Assembly (NCBI GenBank): GCA_025938935.1
Contig: JAPCWB010000001.1
Span: forward strand, 930,001 to 994,000
Reading direction: 5' to 3'
DNA length: 64,000 nt
DNA from: Novosphingobium sp. MW5
GTDB lineage: Bacteria; Pseudomonadota; Alphaproteobacteria; Sphingomonadales; Sphingomonadaceae
Part shown: one piece after another, positions 27,025 to 35,008 of the stretch
How positions within the stretch are numbered: position 1 is the first letter of the stretch
Layout of the letters: the number at the start of each line of letters is the position of its first letter
Made by a program: the position numbers and the translations under genes
The notes under the pieces: generated by a model
The model's input: only the letters and a program-made list of their open reading frames with translations
What the model was told of the DNA's origin: nothing
The model's database searches: none

Positions 27025-28206
27025 TCAGCGCGGCGTAAATTCCACGCGCAGGCGCAGCGCGTAGACAAAGGTATGCCGGGCATCGTGCTCGTGATCGGCG
27101 TTGTGGTTGATCTGGACGAAGGGCTGCACGGTCAGCGCTCCGGCAATCTTGTCCGCATAGGTCAGCTCGACCCCGGTCTCCTTGCGGTGGCCGCAGCGTC
27201 CTTCGTCCTGTGCATTCAGAACGAAGCGTCCGGTCATGAAGCCCTGGTTGATGCCGATGGAGAACCGGCTCTCGGGACGGCCAGCGAATGGCCGGCTGAC
27301 CAGCAGGCCTGCCTGCCACCCTCCGGCATAAGGGGAGGTCTTGCCATCGGACAGGCCCGCGCGGGCAAAAGCGGTGACGTTGCGCTCTTCGCTGCCAGCC
27401 AGCCGCTTCTGCAGGAGTGCATAGATACCGAAGGCGCGGCGGGCGACTGGCCGGCCTGCGGCATCGGTATCGCGCAGGTCAGGCTGGCGGCTCGTATATG
27501 TCCACGCGCCCATGCCGGCGTGGAAGGTCCCGGCTCGGTGCGTTCCAGCCTCGGCAATCAGCAGAGCGCCCTTGCCGAAAAGTGGACGGGCCGCGCCGCG
27601 CTCGCCCAGCAGGCCGGTCTGTGCATTGACAGCGGCGGCCTGGAAATAGACACCCCTGTCCGAATGATAGCGCAGCCGCCCGGTCAATGCGGTGGCGGGA
27701 TAGATCGAAGGTCCGTTCGGTCCGGTGGCCGAAAGCTCGGAACCGATGCCGAAGGCCGGACTGACGAGCAGAGTGGACGCCTCGGTGGCGTAGAATTCGG
27801 AATTGAGGTCGGACAGGCCGAGACGCACTGACGCACGATCGCCGGCAAAGGCCTGTTCGAGATAAAGTTCGAAGAGCCGGATCCGATGTTTGTCGACTTC
27901 GATATTGTCGATGCCTTGCGCGGTGAGCGCGAGATCGTTGGGGCGGCCGCCGAAGCTGGAGAGGCCCCGTACGCGCAGAACCGCGCCGCTCCACCTGGCG
28001 ACCTTATCAAGCGAGATGTCCGCCCCAGCATCGAGCAAACCAAGGGCGCGCACCCCGCTGCCGGTATCGCGCGAAATTCCTACCGCGTCGGTAACCAGTG
28101 ATATTTGCCACTCGATCGATGGCGTTTCCGCCGATTCGGCATGCGCGCTCGCCGGCACGATTACCATCGCCAGGGCCAACGCTGCTCCTGTCTTTCTGCC
28201 AAGCAT
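27025..28206 (-). CDS. OprB-like carbohydrate-selective porin
   Basis: A 393-aa outer-membrane protein. Residues 1-23 are a signal peptide (MLGRKTGAALALAMVIVPASAHA). The body is beta-barrel-like with alternating aromatic residues and family features of OprB porins: LFELYLEQAF, SEFYATEASTLLVSPAFGIG, GPSIYPATALTGRLRY and the near-terminal NHNADHEHDARHTFVYALRL. It ends with a charged beta strand (VEFTPR) rather than the usual Phe. AGGAG lies nine bases before ATG 28206; the frame stays open further upstream without such a signal. It lets sugars or other small solutes cross the outer membrane. It lies just upstream of the chemotaxis operon and divergent to the second CheB-like gene. Confidence 0.85.
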   Translation of the reverse strand: MLGRKTGAALALAMVIVPASAHAESAETPSIEWQISLVTDAVGISRDTGSGVRALGLLDAGADISLDKVARWSGAVLRVRGLSSFGGRPNDLALTAQGIDNIEVDKHRIRLFELYLEQAFAGDRASVRLGLSDLNSEFYATEASTLLVSPAFGIGSELSATGPNGPSIYPATALTGRLRYHSDRGVYFQAAAVNAQTGLLGERGAARPLFGKGALLIAEAGTHRAGTFHAGMGAWTYTSRQPDLRDTDAAGRPVARRAFGIYALLQKRLAGSEERNVTAFARAGLSDGKTSPYAGGWQAGLLVSRPFAGRPESRFSIGINQGFMTGRFVLNAQDEGRCGHRKETGVELTYADKIAGALTVQPFVQINHNADHEHDARHTFVYALRLRVEFTPR

Positions 28207-28400
28207 CGGGGAAATCTCCTGCCTTTTCATGGCCAAGGAAGCGACCCGCGGCCTGGAGCGGCAGATAGTGGTGGCCGACAAATGCGCAGTTTCGACCGAT
28301 TTACGGAGAAATGCTGGCTCCGTCGTTCGCATTTGGTGTCCAAATTTCAGCTAGTCCGGCGCGGAGACCTGTTTGCTGACCAGTTTTGAGGCACACGCAA

Positions 28401-29426
28401 ATGCACGAAGCCCGAGTTCTCGTAGTCGACGATTCCGCCGCGATGCGGGCGCTGTTTTCCGACATCCTTGAGCAGCAGCGCGACGTGCGCGTGGTTGGCA
28501 CGGCCGCCAGCGCGGATGAGGCGCGCGGCGCGATTGCCGAACTGAAGCCCAATGTCGTCACGCTCGACGTCGAAATGCCGGGAATGAGCGGGATCGACTT
28601 CCTCAAGGAGATCATGGAGACCAAGCCGATGCCGGTCGTCATGCTCTCCGGCCTGACGCAGAGCGGTACAGAGGTTTCGCTGAAGGCCTATGAACTCGGC
28701 GCGGTCGAATGCTTCCCCAAGCCTCTCAAGGCGACGCCGGACCAGTTCGCCAAGACGGTGGGCAAGCTGGGCAAGATCGTCCTTGCGGCGGCCAATTCCA
28801 ACCTGCGGTCAAAGCCGCGTGTGAAGGCTGCGGTCGAAGCTCCGCCATTCAAGTGGAACGGACACATCGCTGCCTTTTCGGCATCCATGGGCGGCATCGA
28901 CGCCTTGTCGATCCTGCTGTCCGGCTGGCCGCAGAACTGCCCGCCGACGGTAATCTGCCTGCAGGCCGAGCAGCCGCTGATCGAAACCTTTATCGCCCGG
29001 CTGGATGCCGACTGCAAATGCTCGGTCCGGGCGCTCAAGGATGGGGCGCAGCTGGTGCAGGGCGTGGTCCATGTGACCGCCGACCAGGGCAGCCATGCCG
29101 TGCTCGAAGCCGGCACCCCGCCGCGCCTGCGCCTGCTGCCGCGCGATCCGGTCGACGGCGCGCGCCCTTCGGCCAACCTGCTGTTCGGCACTTTCGCCCG
29201 CGCCGGCATCCCGGCCGCCGCCGCCGTCCTTTCGGGCCTGGGCGAAGACGGGGCCAAGGGGCTCAAGATGATGCGCGATGCCGGAGCCGATACCTTCGCG
29301 CAGGATCCTTCCTCGGCCATGGTGGCAGAAGCCCCTGCCGCCAGCATTGCTGCTGGCGGGGCCAAGAGCCAGCTTGCGCTGGAGGAACTGGGCGCGGCCT
29401 TGCTGGCTGCCTGTTCGCAGGACTGA
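28401..29426 (+). CDS. CheB-like protein lacking the catalytic histidine
   Basis: A 341-aa protein with a CheB architecture: an intact receiver domain (DD at 10-11, D56 in VTLDVEMPGMSG) and a methylesterase-fold C-terminus. The catalytic Ser162 (AFSASMGGIDAL) and the Asp (VLSGLGEDGAKGL) are kept. The position of the catalytic His, VVQH in active CheB, reads CLQA (residues 187-189 then Glu). It is therefore probably not an active methylesterase. It is transcribed alone, divergently from the porin, away from the che operon. GAGG precedes ATG 28401; a TTG 15 bases upstream is less likely. It might act as a phosphate sink or competitor of CheB. Confidence 0.85.
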   Translation: MHEARVLVVDDSAAMRALFSDILEQQRDVRVVGTAASADEARGAIAELKPNVVTLDVEMPGMSGIDFLKEIMETKPMPVVMLSGLTQSGTEVSLKAYELGAVECFPKPLKATPDQFAKTVGKLGKIVLAAANSNLRSKPRVKAAVEAPPFKWNGHIAAFSASMGGIDALSILLSGWPQNCPPTVICLQAEQPLIETFIARLDADCKCSVRALKDGAQLVQGVVHVTADQGSHAVLEAGTPPRLRLLPRDPVDGARPSANLLFGTFARAGIPAAAAVLSGLGEDGAKGLKMMRDAGADTFAQDPSSAMVAEAPAASIAAGGAKSQLALEELGAALLAACSQD

Positions 29427-29444
29427 GCTGGCGGCAAGCACCGC

Positions 29445-30368
29445 TCAGTCGTAAATCGGCCGCAGTTCCTTATCGAGGTAGTACCGCGTCAGCGCCATCG
29501 AGGCGAGCAGGTCTGGCGAGCCGTCGTATTCGACCGACATCCAGCCCTTGAACCCGTGTTCCTTCAGCAGGCGGTAAAGCCCCTTCAGGTCAAGCTCGCC
29601 CATGCCCGGTTCCCAGAACCAGCGCGTGCCGTCATCGGCAATTTCGGGGTCCTGCGAATAGCGCACGCTGTCGGGCAGTTTTGACGAGGCGGTATCCTTC
29701 AGGTGGAAGGTGCTGATCCGGTCGTGGTAGTCGCGGTAGAAGGTCAGCAGATCCTCGCCCATGATCGAGATCTGGGCCGTGTCGATGCAATAGTGGACCA
29801 GCTTCGGATCGGTCGATTCGATCAGTTCGCGGTGGTTGGGCAGGTTGATCGCGCAGAAGAACTCGTTGTGCAGGCCGATCTTTACGCCGTGATCGGTGGC
29901 ATAGCGGCCGATCTCGTTCATCACCTTGGCGCACTGCTGAACTTCCTCGCGGCTGAGCGGGCCGGTGCCGAAGTAGTTCTGCGTCGGGCAGGTGTTCATG
30001 TAGGTGCCGCCAAAGCGAACGATGGTATCGACCGCCTCCCGCCCGGCGCGCACGGCCTCGTCAAAGTGGCCGGCGTCGTGGCTGGCGTGAGCGCCGTGGA
30101 ACATGCCGATCACTTCCACCCCACGCTCCGCAGCGAACTCGGTAAAGTTTTCGGGCGATCCGAACAGCGGCAGGATATCGGCCAGGTCCCATGGGGCGAT
30201 CTCGATCCCTTCGAAGCCCAGCGCGGACTGGTATTTCAGGATCGAATCCCAGTCGGAATAGTAGGCCGAGTTGGTCTTGTCCTCGTAGTAGAAGTCGCGG
30301 AAATTCTCGATCTTCCGATAGGGGATCGTCTTCCAGTGGCACATGTTGGCGTAACGGATGTTGGGCAT
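29445..30368 (-). CDS. Sugar phosphate isomerase/epimerase family TIM barrel
   Basis: A 307-aa xylose isomerase-like (AP endonuclease 2) TIM barrel. Metal-site segments are visible: FEGIEIAPWD, VKIGLHNEFFC (Glu and His), VHYCIDTAQI (His/Asp), STFHLKDTA and GWMSVEYDGS. It lacks helix additions seen in true xylose isomerase. It would isomerise or dehydrate a sugar or inositol-like substrate in the cytoplasm; the exact reaction cannot be assigned. GGAGATCACCCC precedes ATG 30368. Another TIM barrel gene of the same family lies 20 nt upstream on the same strand, so the two probably form an operon. Confidence 0.85.
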   Translation of the reverse strand: MPNIRYANMCHWKTIPYRKIENFRDFYYEDKTNSAYYSDWDSILKYQSALGFEGIEIAPWDLADILPLFGSPENFTEFAAERGVEVIGMFHGAHASHDAGHFDEAVRAGREAVDTIVRFGGTYMNTCPTQNYFGTGPLSREEVQQCAKVMNEIGRYATDHGVKIGLHNEFFCAINLPNHRELIESTDPKLVHYCIDTAQISIMGEDLLTFYRDYHDRISTFHLKDTASSKLPDSVRYSQDPEIADDGTRWFWEPGMGELDLKGLYRLLKEHGFKGWMSVEYDGSPDLLASMALTRYYLDKELRPIYD

Positions 30369-30387
30369 GGGGTGATCTCCGTCCGGC

Positions 30388-31344
30388 TTAGTTCGGCAGG
30401 GTGTTGAGCAGGGCGCGGATGCGCAGCAGGGCGCGGAAGGGATCGCGGGTCTGGCGGGCGCTGACGGTGACGGGGCCCTGATAGCCCAGACTGTCGAGCT
30501 GGCTGACGATATGCGCCAGGTCCACCGATCCCGTTCCCGGATCGCGGAAGACCTGGGTGGCCTTGCCGCCGGGATGTTCGGGGTTGGGCGTCTTCCAGAC
30601 CTCCCCAGAATCGGTGAAGTCCGTGTCGGTGAGGTGGACGCAGCCGATCCGGCCGGAATGCGCGGCGATGAAATCGGCTGCGGAAATGCCGCCGACGAAA
30701 AGGTTTGCGGTATCGACGTCGAGCTTCACGCTGGCGGGCAGGGCAGCCAGCAGCGGGGCAAGGCGTTCGCCGCCGAACAGGCTCCAGTATTCGCTGCGCA
30801 GCACCAGGCTGATGCCGCGCGCCTCTGCCTTGGCGGCCAGACCGGAAAGCAGCTCGACCGTGCGCGTGGTGAACCCGTCCAGCTTGTCCGCCAGATCGGG
30901 GTGATACTGCGCGAGGCGGCCGTAATAGGGTGAGGGGCTGATCGCGAAATACTGCGCGCCAAGGTCGGCCGCATGGTCCAGCGCCTCGCCGGCGAAATGG
31001 CCGCCCGCGCCGAAGTAGAAATCGAGGCTGTCATTGCGCATGAACAGGTTGGGATCGAAGGTGATCCCCGCCACCCGCTCGATCCCGTTTGCCCGCAACT
31101 GCGCGAGATAGCCGGCGGCATCGCCGTACTTCGTGTTCACGCAATAGCGGTTCATCGGCACGCCGCTGCGCCCGCCGAACTGCCATACCGGCTCATAGGG
31201 AATTTCGATTGCGGCAAATCCGGCCGCGGCCAGCAGACGATACAGCTCCTCCCAGAAGTACCGGCTTTCGTACCGGTTGCGGTTCGGTTCCTGGTAGTGA
31301 CGATTGATCAGATCGAGGCTTATCGCGATCGCATCGGTGTTCAT
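30388..31344 (-). CDS. Second sugar phosphate isomerase/epimerase family TIM barrel
   Basis: A 318-aa TIM barrel of the same superfamily as the gene downstream, but divergent in sequence. Family elements are FAAIEIPYEP, ISLVLRSEYWS, VKLDVDTANLFVGG, GCVHLTDTDFTDSG and GPVTVSARQT. The N-terminus (MNTDAIAISLDLINRHYQ) fits the start at 31344, which has AGGG nine bases upstream; an in-frame ATG at 31353 overlaps that signal. It is the first gene of a two-gene operon. A role in sugar or inositol catabolism is inference. It may act on a precursor of the neighbouring enzyme's substrate. Confidence 0.82.
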   Translation of the reverse strand: MNTDAIAISLDLINRHYQEPNRNRYESRYFWEELYRLLAAAGFAAIEIPYEPVWQFGGRSGVPMNRYCVNTKYGDAAGYLAQLRANGIERVAGITFDPNLFMRNDSLDFYFGAGGHFAGEALDHAADLGAQYFAISPSPYYGRLAQYHPDLADKLDGFTTRTVELLSGLAAKAEARGISLVLRSEYWSLFGGERLAPLLAALPASVKLDVDTANLFVGGISAADFIAAHSGRIGCVHLTDTDFTDSGEVWKTPNPEHPGGKATQVFRDPGTGSVDLAHIVSQLDSLGYQGPVTVSARQTRDPFRALLRIRALLNTLPN

Positions 31345-31676
31345 GTCAAACATCCCTGTGTTCGGGTAATTCGCTTTTGCAGACCATCGTCCGGGCCGGG
31401 CCCGTGACCGCGACGGTTTTGTCAGGACTGGTGGCGGCAATCGGCCGGGCCGGGAACGTCGCCTACGATTGCCTGCAAACGCGCATCGGACGCGCCGGCC
31501 CGGGCAAATTGCACTATGCTTCTGGATGGAAACTGGCGGCACGCAGACATAGGATCGTTTCCCACTCTACGGCCCCGCGGCGCACAAGGCGCCCGTTTGC
31601 CTGGCGAGGTCTATCCCCGCTATTTTGTCCGGCCCCAATCGCTGCAATCGCGGCGCTGGTCAAGTTTCTTTGAAAC
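31345..31676. other. Gene-free stretch between the isomerase operon and tRNA-Gln
   Basis: About 330 bases without a supported gene. It must hold the promoter of the leftward isomerase operon, although I cannot place -35/-10 boxes with confidence. A short perfect inverted repeat (agtttc/gaaact, 31663-31678) lies at the 3' end of the tRNA gene. Reading frames here have no start signals or family resemblance. Confidence 0.5.
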
Positions 31677-31751
31677 TGGCTGGGGCGGCAGGATTCGAAC
31701 CTGCGAATGCCGGTACCAAAAACCGGTGCCTTACCACTTGGCGACGCCCCA
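31677..31751 (-). tRNA. tRNA-Gln (anticodon UUG)
   Basis: Read on the minus strand, the acceptor stem TGGGGCG pairs with CGCCCCA, followed by discriminator G and an encoded CCA. The anticodon arm ACCGGTTTTTGGTACCGGC places TTG in the loop. The T arm carries GGTTCGAATCC. It decodes CAA/CAG glutamine codons. It overlaps no gene. Confidence 0.96.
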
Positions 31752-31801
31752 CCATGCGGGAAGCGCCGCCTAGCCAAGATTGGCGGGGAAGGGAAGGGGG
31801 T

Positions 31802-32635
31802 TCAGCGTGCCAGCGCGGCGTCGATGTCAGCCGCGTCGTGCCGTTCTGCGAGCTTCTCCCGGTCATTGACGATCATGCCGCGCGCCACCGCCGGACGTGC
31901 GCCGACAAGGTCGATCCAGCGGCGGATGTTGGCATATTCGTGGAGCGAGAGGAATTCCGCGGCGCCGCCGTAAGTTGTGCCGGCAAGGAAGCCTGCGTAC
32001 CAGGGATAGACCGCCATGTCGGCAATCGTGTACGTGTCGCCCGCAAAGTACTCCGCCTCGCCCAGCCGGCGGTTGGCAACGTCGAGCAGGCGCTTGGTTT
32101 CCATCGCATAGCGGTCGATCGCATATTCGATCTTCACCGGGGCATAGTGGTAGAAATGCCCAAAGCCGCCCGAGATGAACGGCTGCCCGGCCATCTGCCA
32201 GAACAGCCAGGACAGGCACTCTGCCCGCTGTGCCGGGTCTGTGGGAATGAAGGCGCCGAACTTGTCGGCCAGGTAGAGCAGGATCGATCCCGATTCGAAC
32301 ACGCGCACCGGATCGGCTCCGGACCGGTCGACCAGCGCCGGGATCTTCGAATTGGGATTGGCGGCGACGAAGCCGGTGGAGAACTGGTCTCCCTTCATGA
32401 TGTCGATCAGCCAGGCATCGTATTCGGCCGGATGTCCGGCGGCGAGCAGTTCTTCGAACATGACCGTCACCTTCTTGCCGTTCGGCGTGGCCAGCGAATG
32501 GAGCTGGAAGGGGTGGCGGCCGACCGGAAGTTCGGCCTCGTGCGTCGGACCGGCGACAGGGCGATTGATATTGGCAAATGGGTTGTCAGAGGGCTTGGGT
32601 GCCCAGACGCGGGGCGGAACATAGGCATCGGCCAT
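31802..32635 (-). CDS. yghU: Glutathione S-transferase, YghU-type disulfide-bond oxidoreductase
   Basis: A 277-aa protein of the YghU/YfcG (Nu-class) group. The N-terminal extension MADAYVPPRVWAPKPSDNPF ends in FANINRPVAGPTHE, which is diagnostic. The thioredoxin fold has ATPNGKKVTVMFEEL, in which the T-P-N-G-K motif binds glutathione, and FESGSILLYLADK. The C-terminal helical domain has WLFWQMAGQPFISGGFGHF. These enzymes bind two glutathiones and reduce disulfides or peroxides. AGGAGATTTACCGC precedes ATG 32635; the longer open frame to 32743 has no signal. The VOC gene is divergent. Confidence 0.9.
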   Translation of the reverse strand: MADAYVPPRVWAPKPSDNPFANINRPVAGPTHEAELPVGRHPFQLHSLATPNGKKVTVMFEELLAAGHPAEYDAWLIDIMKGDQFSTGFVAANPNSKIPALVDRSGADPVRVFESGSILLYLADKFGAFIPTDPAQRAECLSWLFWQMAGQPFISGGFGHFYHYAPVKIEYAIDRYAMETKRLLDVANRRLGEAEYFAGDTYTIADMAVYPWYAGFLAGTTYGGAAEFLSLHEYANIRRWIDLVGARPAVARGMIVNDREKLAERHDAADIDAALAR

Positions 32636-32719
32636 GCGGTAAATCTCCTGTGAAGGTGGACTATGTGCAGTCTGGCGCGCCAAGTTCAAGGCGGGCGAGC
32701 ATACGATCGGGAGAATCTC

Positions 32720-33631
32720 ATGGCCGCGATGCCACTGGCGCATATCAGCTGGGCCATTGCCGACAATGCGGACCGTCCCGCCTGCGATGCCTTCTTTATC
32801 GACCTGTTCGGGGCGGAAACTGCCTACGAAATGCTCGTCACGCCGGAGACGGCGAAATACCGTTTCGATCGCGAGGAGCGGTTGATGGTGGTGGGCGATA
32901 CCATGCTGATCCCGATCGCTCCCGCCGGGCCGGGGGCGGAGCCGGGCAATCCGCTGGGCGACATGCTGCGGCGCACGGCTGGGCCGAACCGCTGGATCGG
33001 CCTTGCCTTTCGGGTGGCTGACCTAAAGGCGGCGGACCGCTGGTTCCGCGCTGCCGGGTTCGAGCTGCATTATGACCGGGGGATGGAGAACCATTATTTC
33101 CTGATCACGAAACGGCAGGCCATGGGCATGCGGATCGAGGTGATGCAGGGCGAACTGCCGAACGATCCGCGCCTCAAGCCCGATTGGCAGCCGCGGAAAT
33201 GGCGTGACGACCATCCGCTCGGGATTGAGGGCCTGCTCTCGATTGATCTGGCCTGCGGTGACCTTGGCGAGGCGCAGGCACTGTTTGCGGAGCGGCTGGG
33301 CTGGCGGGCCCTGGGCGAGCGCGACCTGCCCGAAGGCGGCCGCAGGGGCGCGGCATTTGATATGGGCGATGCGGTTCTGGAGGCCCTGACACCGCCGCGC
33401 GAGGGGGATGCAGGCATTTGCGGCATCACCTTCAAGGTGAAGGATGCGCAGGCCGCGTGGCGTTATCTGGACACGCGTGGTTTCGAACTGATCGGAAACG
33501 CTGCCACGCGCTTCGCCATCGAACCAAGGCAAGCGCATGGCCGGCTCATCTGGTTCTGCGAAAACCTGCCGACGGGCTGGCCGGAACCGCATTCGGCGAT
33601 CCGGCACCCGGCGCAGTTCCCCGAGGTATAA
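32720..33631 (+). CDS. Two-domain VOC (glyoxalase/bleomycin resistance) family protein
   Basis: A 303-aa protein with two vicinal oxygen chelate modules (about residues 6-140 and 165-275). The second ends with a GITFKVKDAQAAWRYLDTRG segment and HGRLIWFCENL, and possible metal ligands H9 (LAHISWAI) and Glu residues are seen. Proteins like this are often metal-dependent ring-cleavage, epimerase or glyoxalase-type enzymes; the substrate is not known. GGGAGAATCTC precedes ATG 32720. It is divergent from the GST gene with an 84-bp shared upstream region, so the two may be co-regulated. Confidence 0.75.
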   Translation: MAAMPLAHISWAIADNADRPACDAFFIDLFGAETAYEMLVTPETAKYRFDREERLMVVGDTMLIPIAPAGPGAEPGNPLGDMLRRTAGPNRWIGLAFRVADLKAADRWFRAAGFELHYDRGMENHYFLITKRQAMGMRIEVMQGELPNDPRLKPDWQPRKWRDDHPLGIEGLLSIDLACGDLGEAQALFAERLGWRALGERDLPEGGRRGAAFDMGDAVLEALTPPREGDAGICGITFKVKDAQAAWRYLDTRGFELIGNAATRFAIEPRQAHGRLIWFCENLPTGWPEPHSAIRHPAQFPEV

Positions 33632-33636
33632 CCGGA

Positions 33637-34902
33637 CTATTGAAGCGCCAATTGCGCGCCGGTGCGCGGCTGGACCCAGGCGATCTTTGCGTCCCTTCCG
33701 TAGATGTCCTTGTGGAAGGACACCGCGCCGTCCTGCTTCACCGTAACCGTCATGTAGGTTACGTATACCGGAACCTTCTGAGGCAGCGGCACCACGGTCG
33801 ACTTCGGCTCGGCCGGCTTGGCGATTACGGTGCCGGGCAAAGGCTTTTCTTCCTCGAACAGCTTGTCGATCTGTTTGCGCGAACGGGTGCCTTCAAGCAG
33901 GGCGGCGGCGAAGCCCAGCGCGTCGTCCACCCGCATGCAGCCATGGCTGAAGGCGCGGCTTTGCGCGCCGAACAGTCCCCGGCTGGGCGTATCGTGCAGG
34001 TAGATGTTGTGGCTGTTGGGCATGATCACCTTCATCCGTCCCAGCGCATTGCCCGGTCCCGGCGGCTGGCGGAAGCGGTTCTTCTCCCAGACATAGCGGC
34101 CGCCCGCGCGCATCTTGCTTTCCGCCGCGATGCTGGGCGGAACTTCCCACCAGGGGTTGAAGTTGACCGCCACGGCCTCGGCCATCAGCGAGGGCGTCTG
34201 GGTGCTCGACTTGCCCGAGATCGCCGCCCAGCGCTTCACGTGGGAGCCGCCCCGCCACAGGTTCACCTCGAACCCGGCGGCATTGGCCATGACGAAAGTC
34301 TCACCCAGTTGGCGCGGCAGCCACCGCCAGCGCTCCATCGTGCGCATCAGCGCGATCTGGCGCTGGGGATCGCGCTCCTGTGCCAGCGAGGCGCGCAGCG
34401 CGGCATAGTCCGGGTGGGCGGGGCGGACACTGGCGAAAAAGTCGGCCAGCCGGTCTTCGCGCAATGCCATGTTGAGGTCGGCGGGCAAGCCTTCGGCCCG
34501 GTCGGTGTCGATGATGTACCACTCCACCCGCTCATTCGCGGGCGTGATGCCGACAAGGTGCTGCCGCGCGAGCAGCAGCGCAAGTTCGCTGGCGCTGCGA
34601 TTGATCGCGCCGGGCTGCCCGCGCTTGATCGCCTGCCTGAGAGCGGAGGTATCCGGCTGCGGCAATCCGTCAAAGGGGGCGTTGCGCGCTTCGGCCAGGA
34701 GCTGTGCAACCTGCGGCTCGCTCCACACCGGCTTGTCGGGATCGGCCGTGGCCAATTGGTCAGCGCCAAGCAACAGCGCGAAGGCAGGGGCGCAGTGCCG
34801 CCAGTTGAGCAGCGACCAGTCAGCCGTGCGCGGATCGAGCAGCCGCCAGCCGCGCACCGCTGGGCGCTTCTTTTTCCGGGATGTGCTGCGCGGCTTGGCC
34901 AA
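33637..34902 (-). CDS. L,D-transpeptidase family protein (YcbB/LdtD-like)
   Basis: A 421-aa protein with a C-terminal YkuD domain. The catalytic motif is H303 then SRAFSH-GCMR (H320, C322). NIYLHDTPSRGLFG and KVIMPNSHN are typical. The N-terminal two-thirds correspond to the scaffold domain of YcbB-like enzymes (ALRQAIKRGQPG, WYIIDTDRAEGLPADLN, RWRWLPRQLGETFVMAN). They form 3-3 cross-links in peptidoglycan or attach proteins to it. A clear signal peptide is missing; residues 31-47 are only moderately hydrophobic, so the export route is uncertain. It ends five bases after the stop of the VOC gene on the other strand. Confidence 0.87.
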   Translation of the reverse strand: MAKPRSTSRKKKRPAVRGWRLLDPRTADWSLLNWRHCAPAFALLLGADQLATADPDKPVWSEPQVAQLLAEARNAPFDGLPQPDTSALRQAIKRGQPGAINRSASELALLLARQHLVGITPANERVEWYIIDTDRAEGLPADLNMALREDRLADFFASVRPAHPDYAALRASLAQERDPQRQIALMRTMERWRWLPRQLGETFVMANAAGFEVNLWRGGSHVKRWAAISGKSSTQTPSLMAEAVAVNFNPWWEVPPSIAAESKMRAGGRYVWEKNRFRQPPGPGNALGRMKVIMPNSHNIYLHDTPSRGLFGAQSRAFSHGCMRVDDALGFAAALLEGTRSRKQIDKLFEEEKPLPGTVIAKPAEPKSTVVPLPQKVPVYVTYMTVTVKQDGAVSFHKDIYGRDAKIAWVQPRTGAQLALQ

Positions 34903-35008
34903 TTCCCGCCCCCGTGGAATCGGCGGTAACCATAACCGATTCGCGGCGGCCAGACTATGCCGCGTTAATGGGGATTTACTTGGCGTTTCGCGCCGCGCTC
35001 CGGGCGGG

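Noticed and set aside
28386..28400. TTG start giving the second CheB-like protein five extra residues
   Set aside because: The ATG at 28401 has GAGG nine bases upstream, while the TTG has none.
31514..31777. Minus-strand frame overlapping the tRNA-Gln
   Set aside because: It translates the tRNA gene itself and has no independent support.
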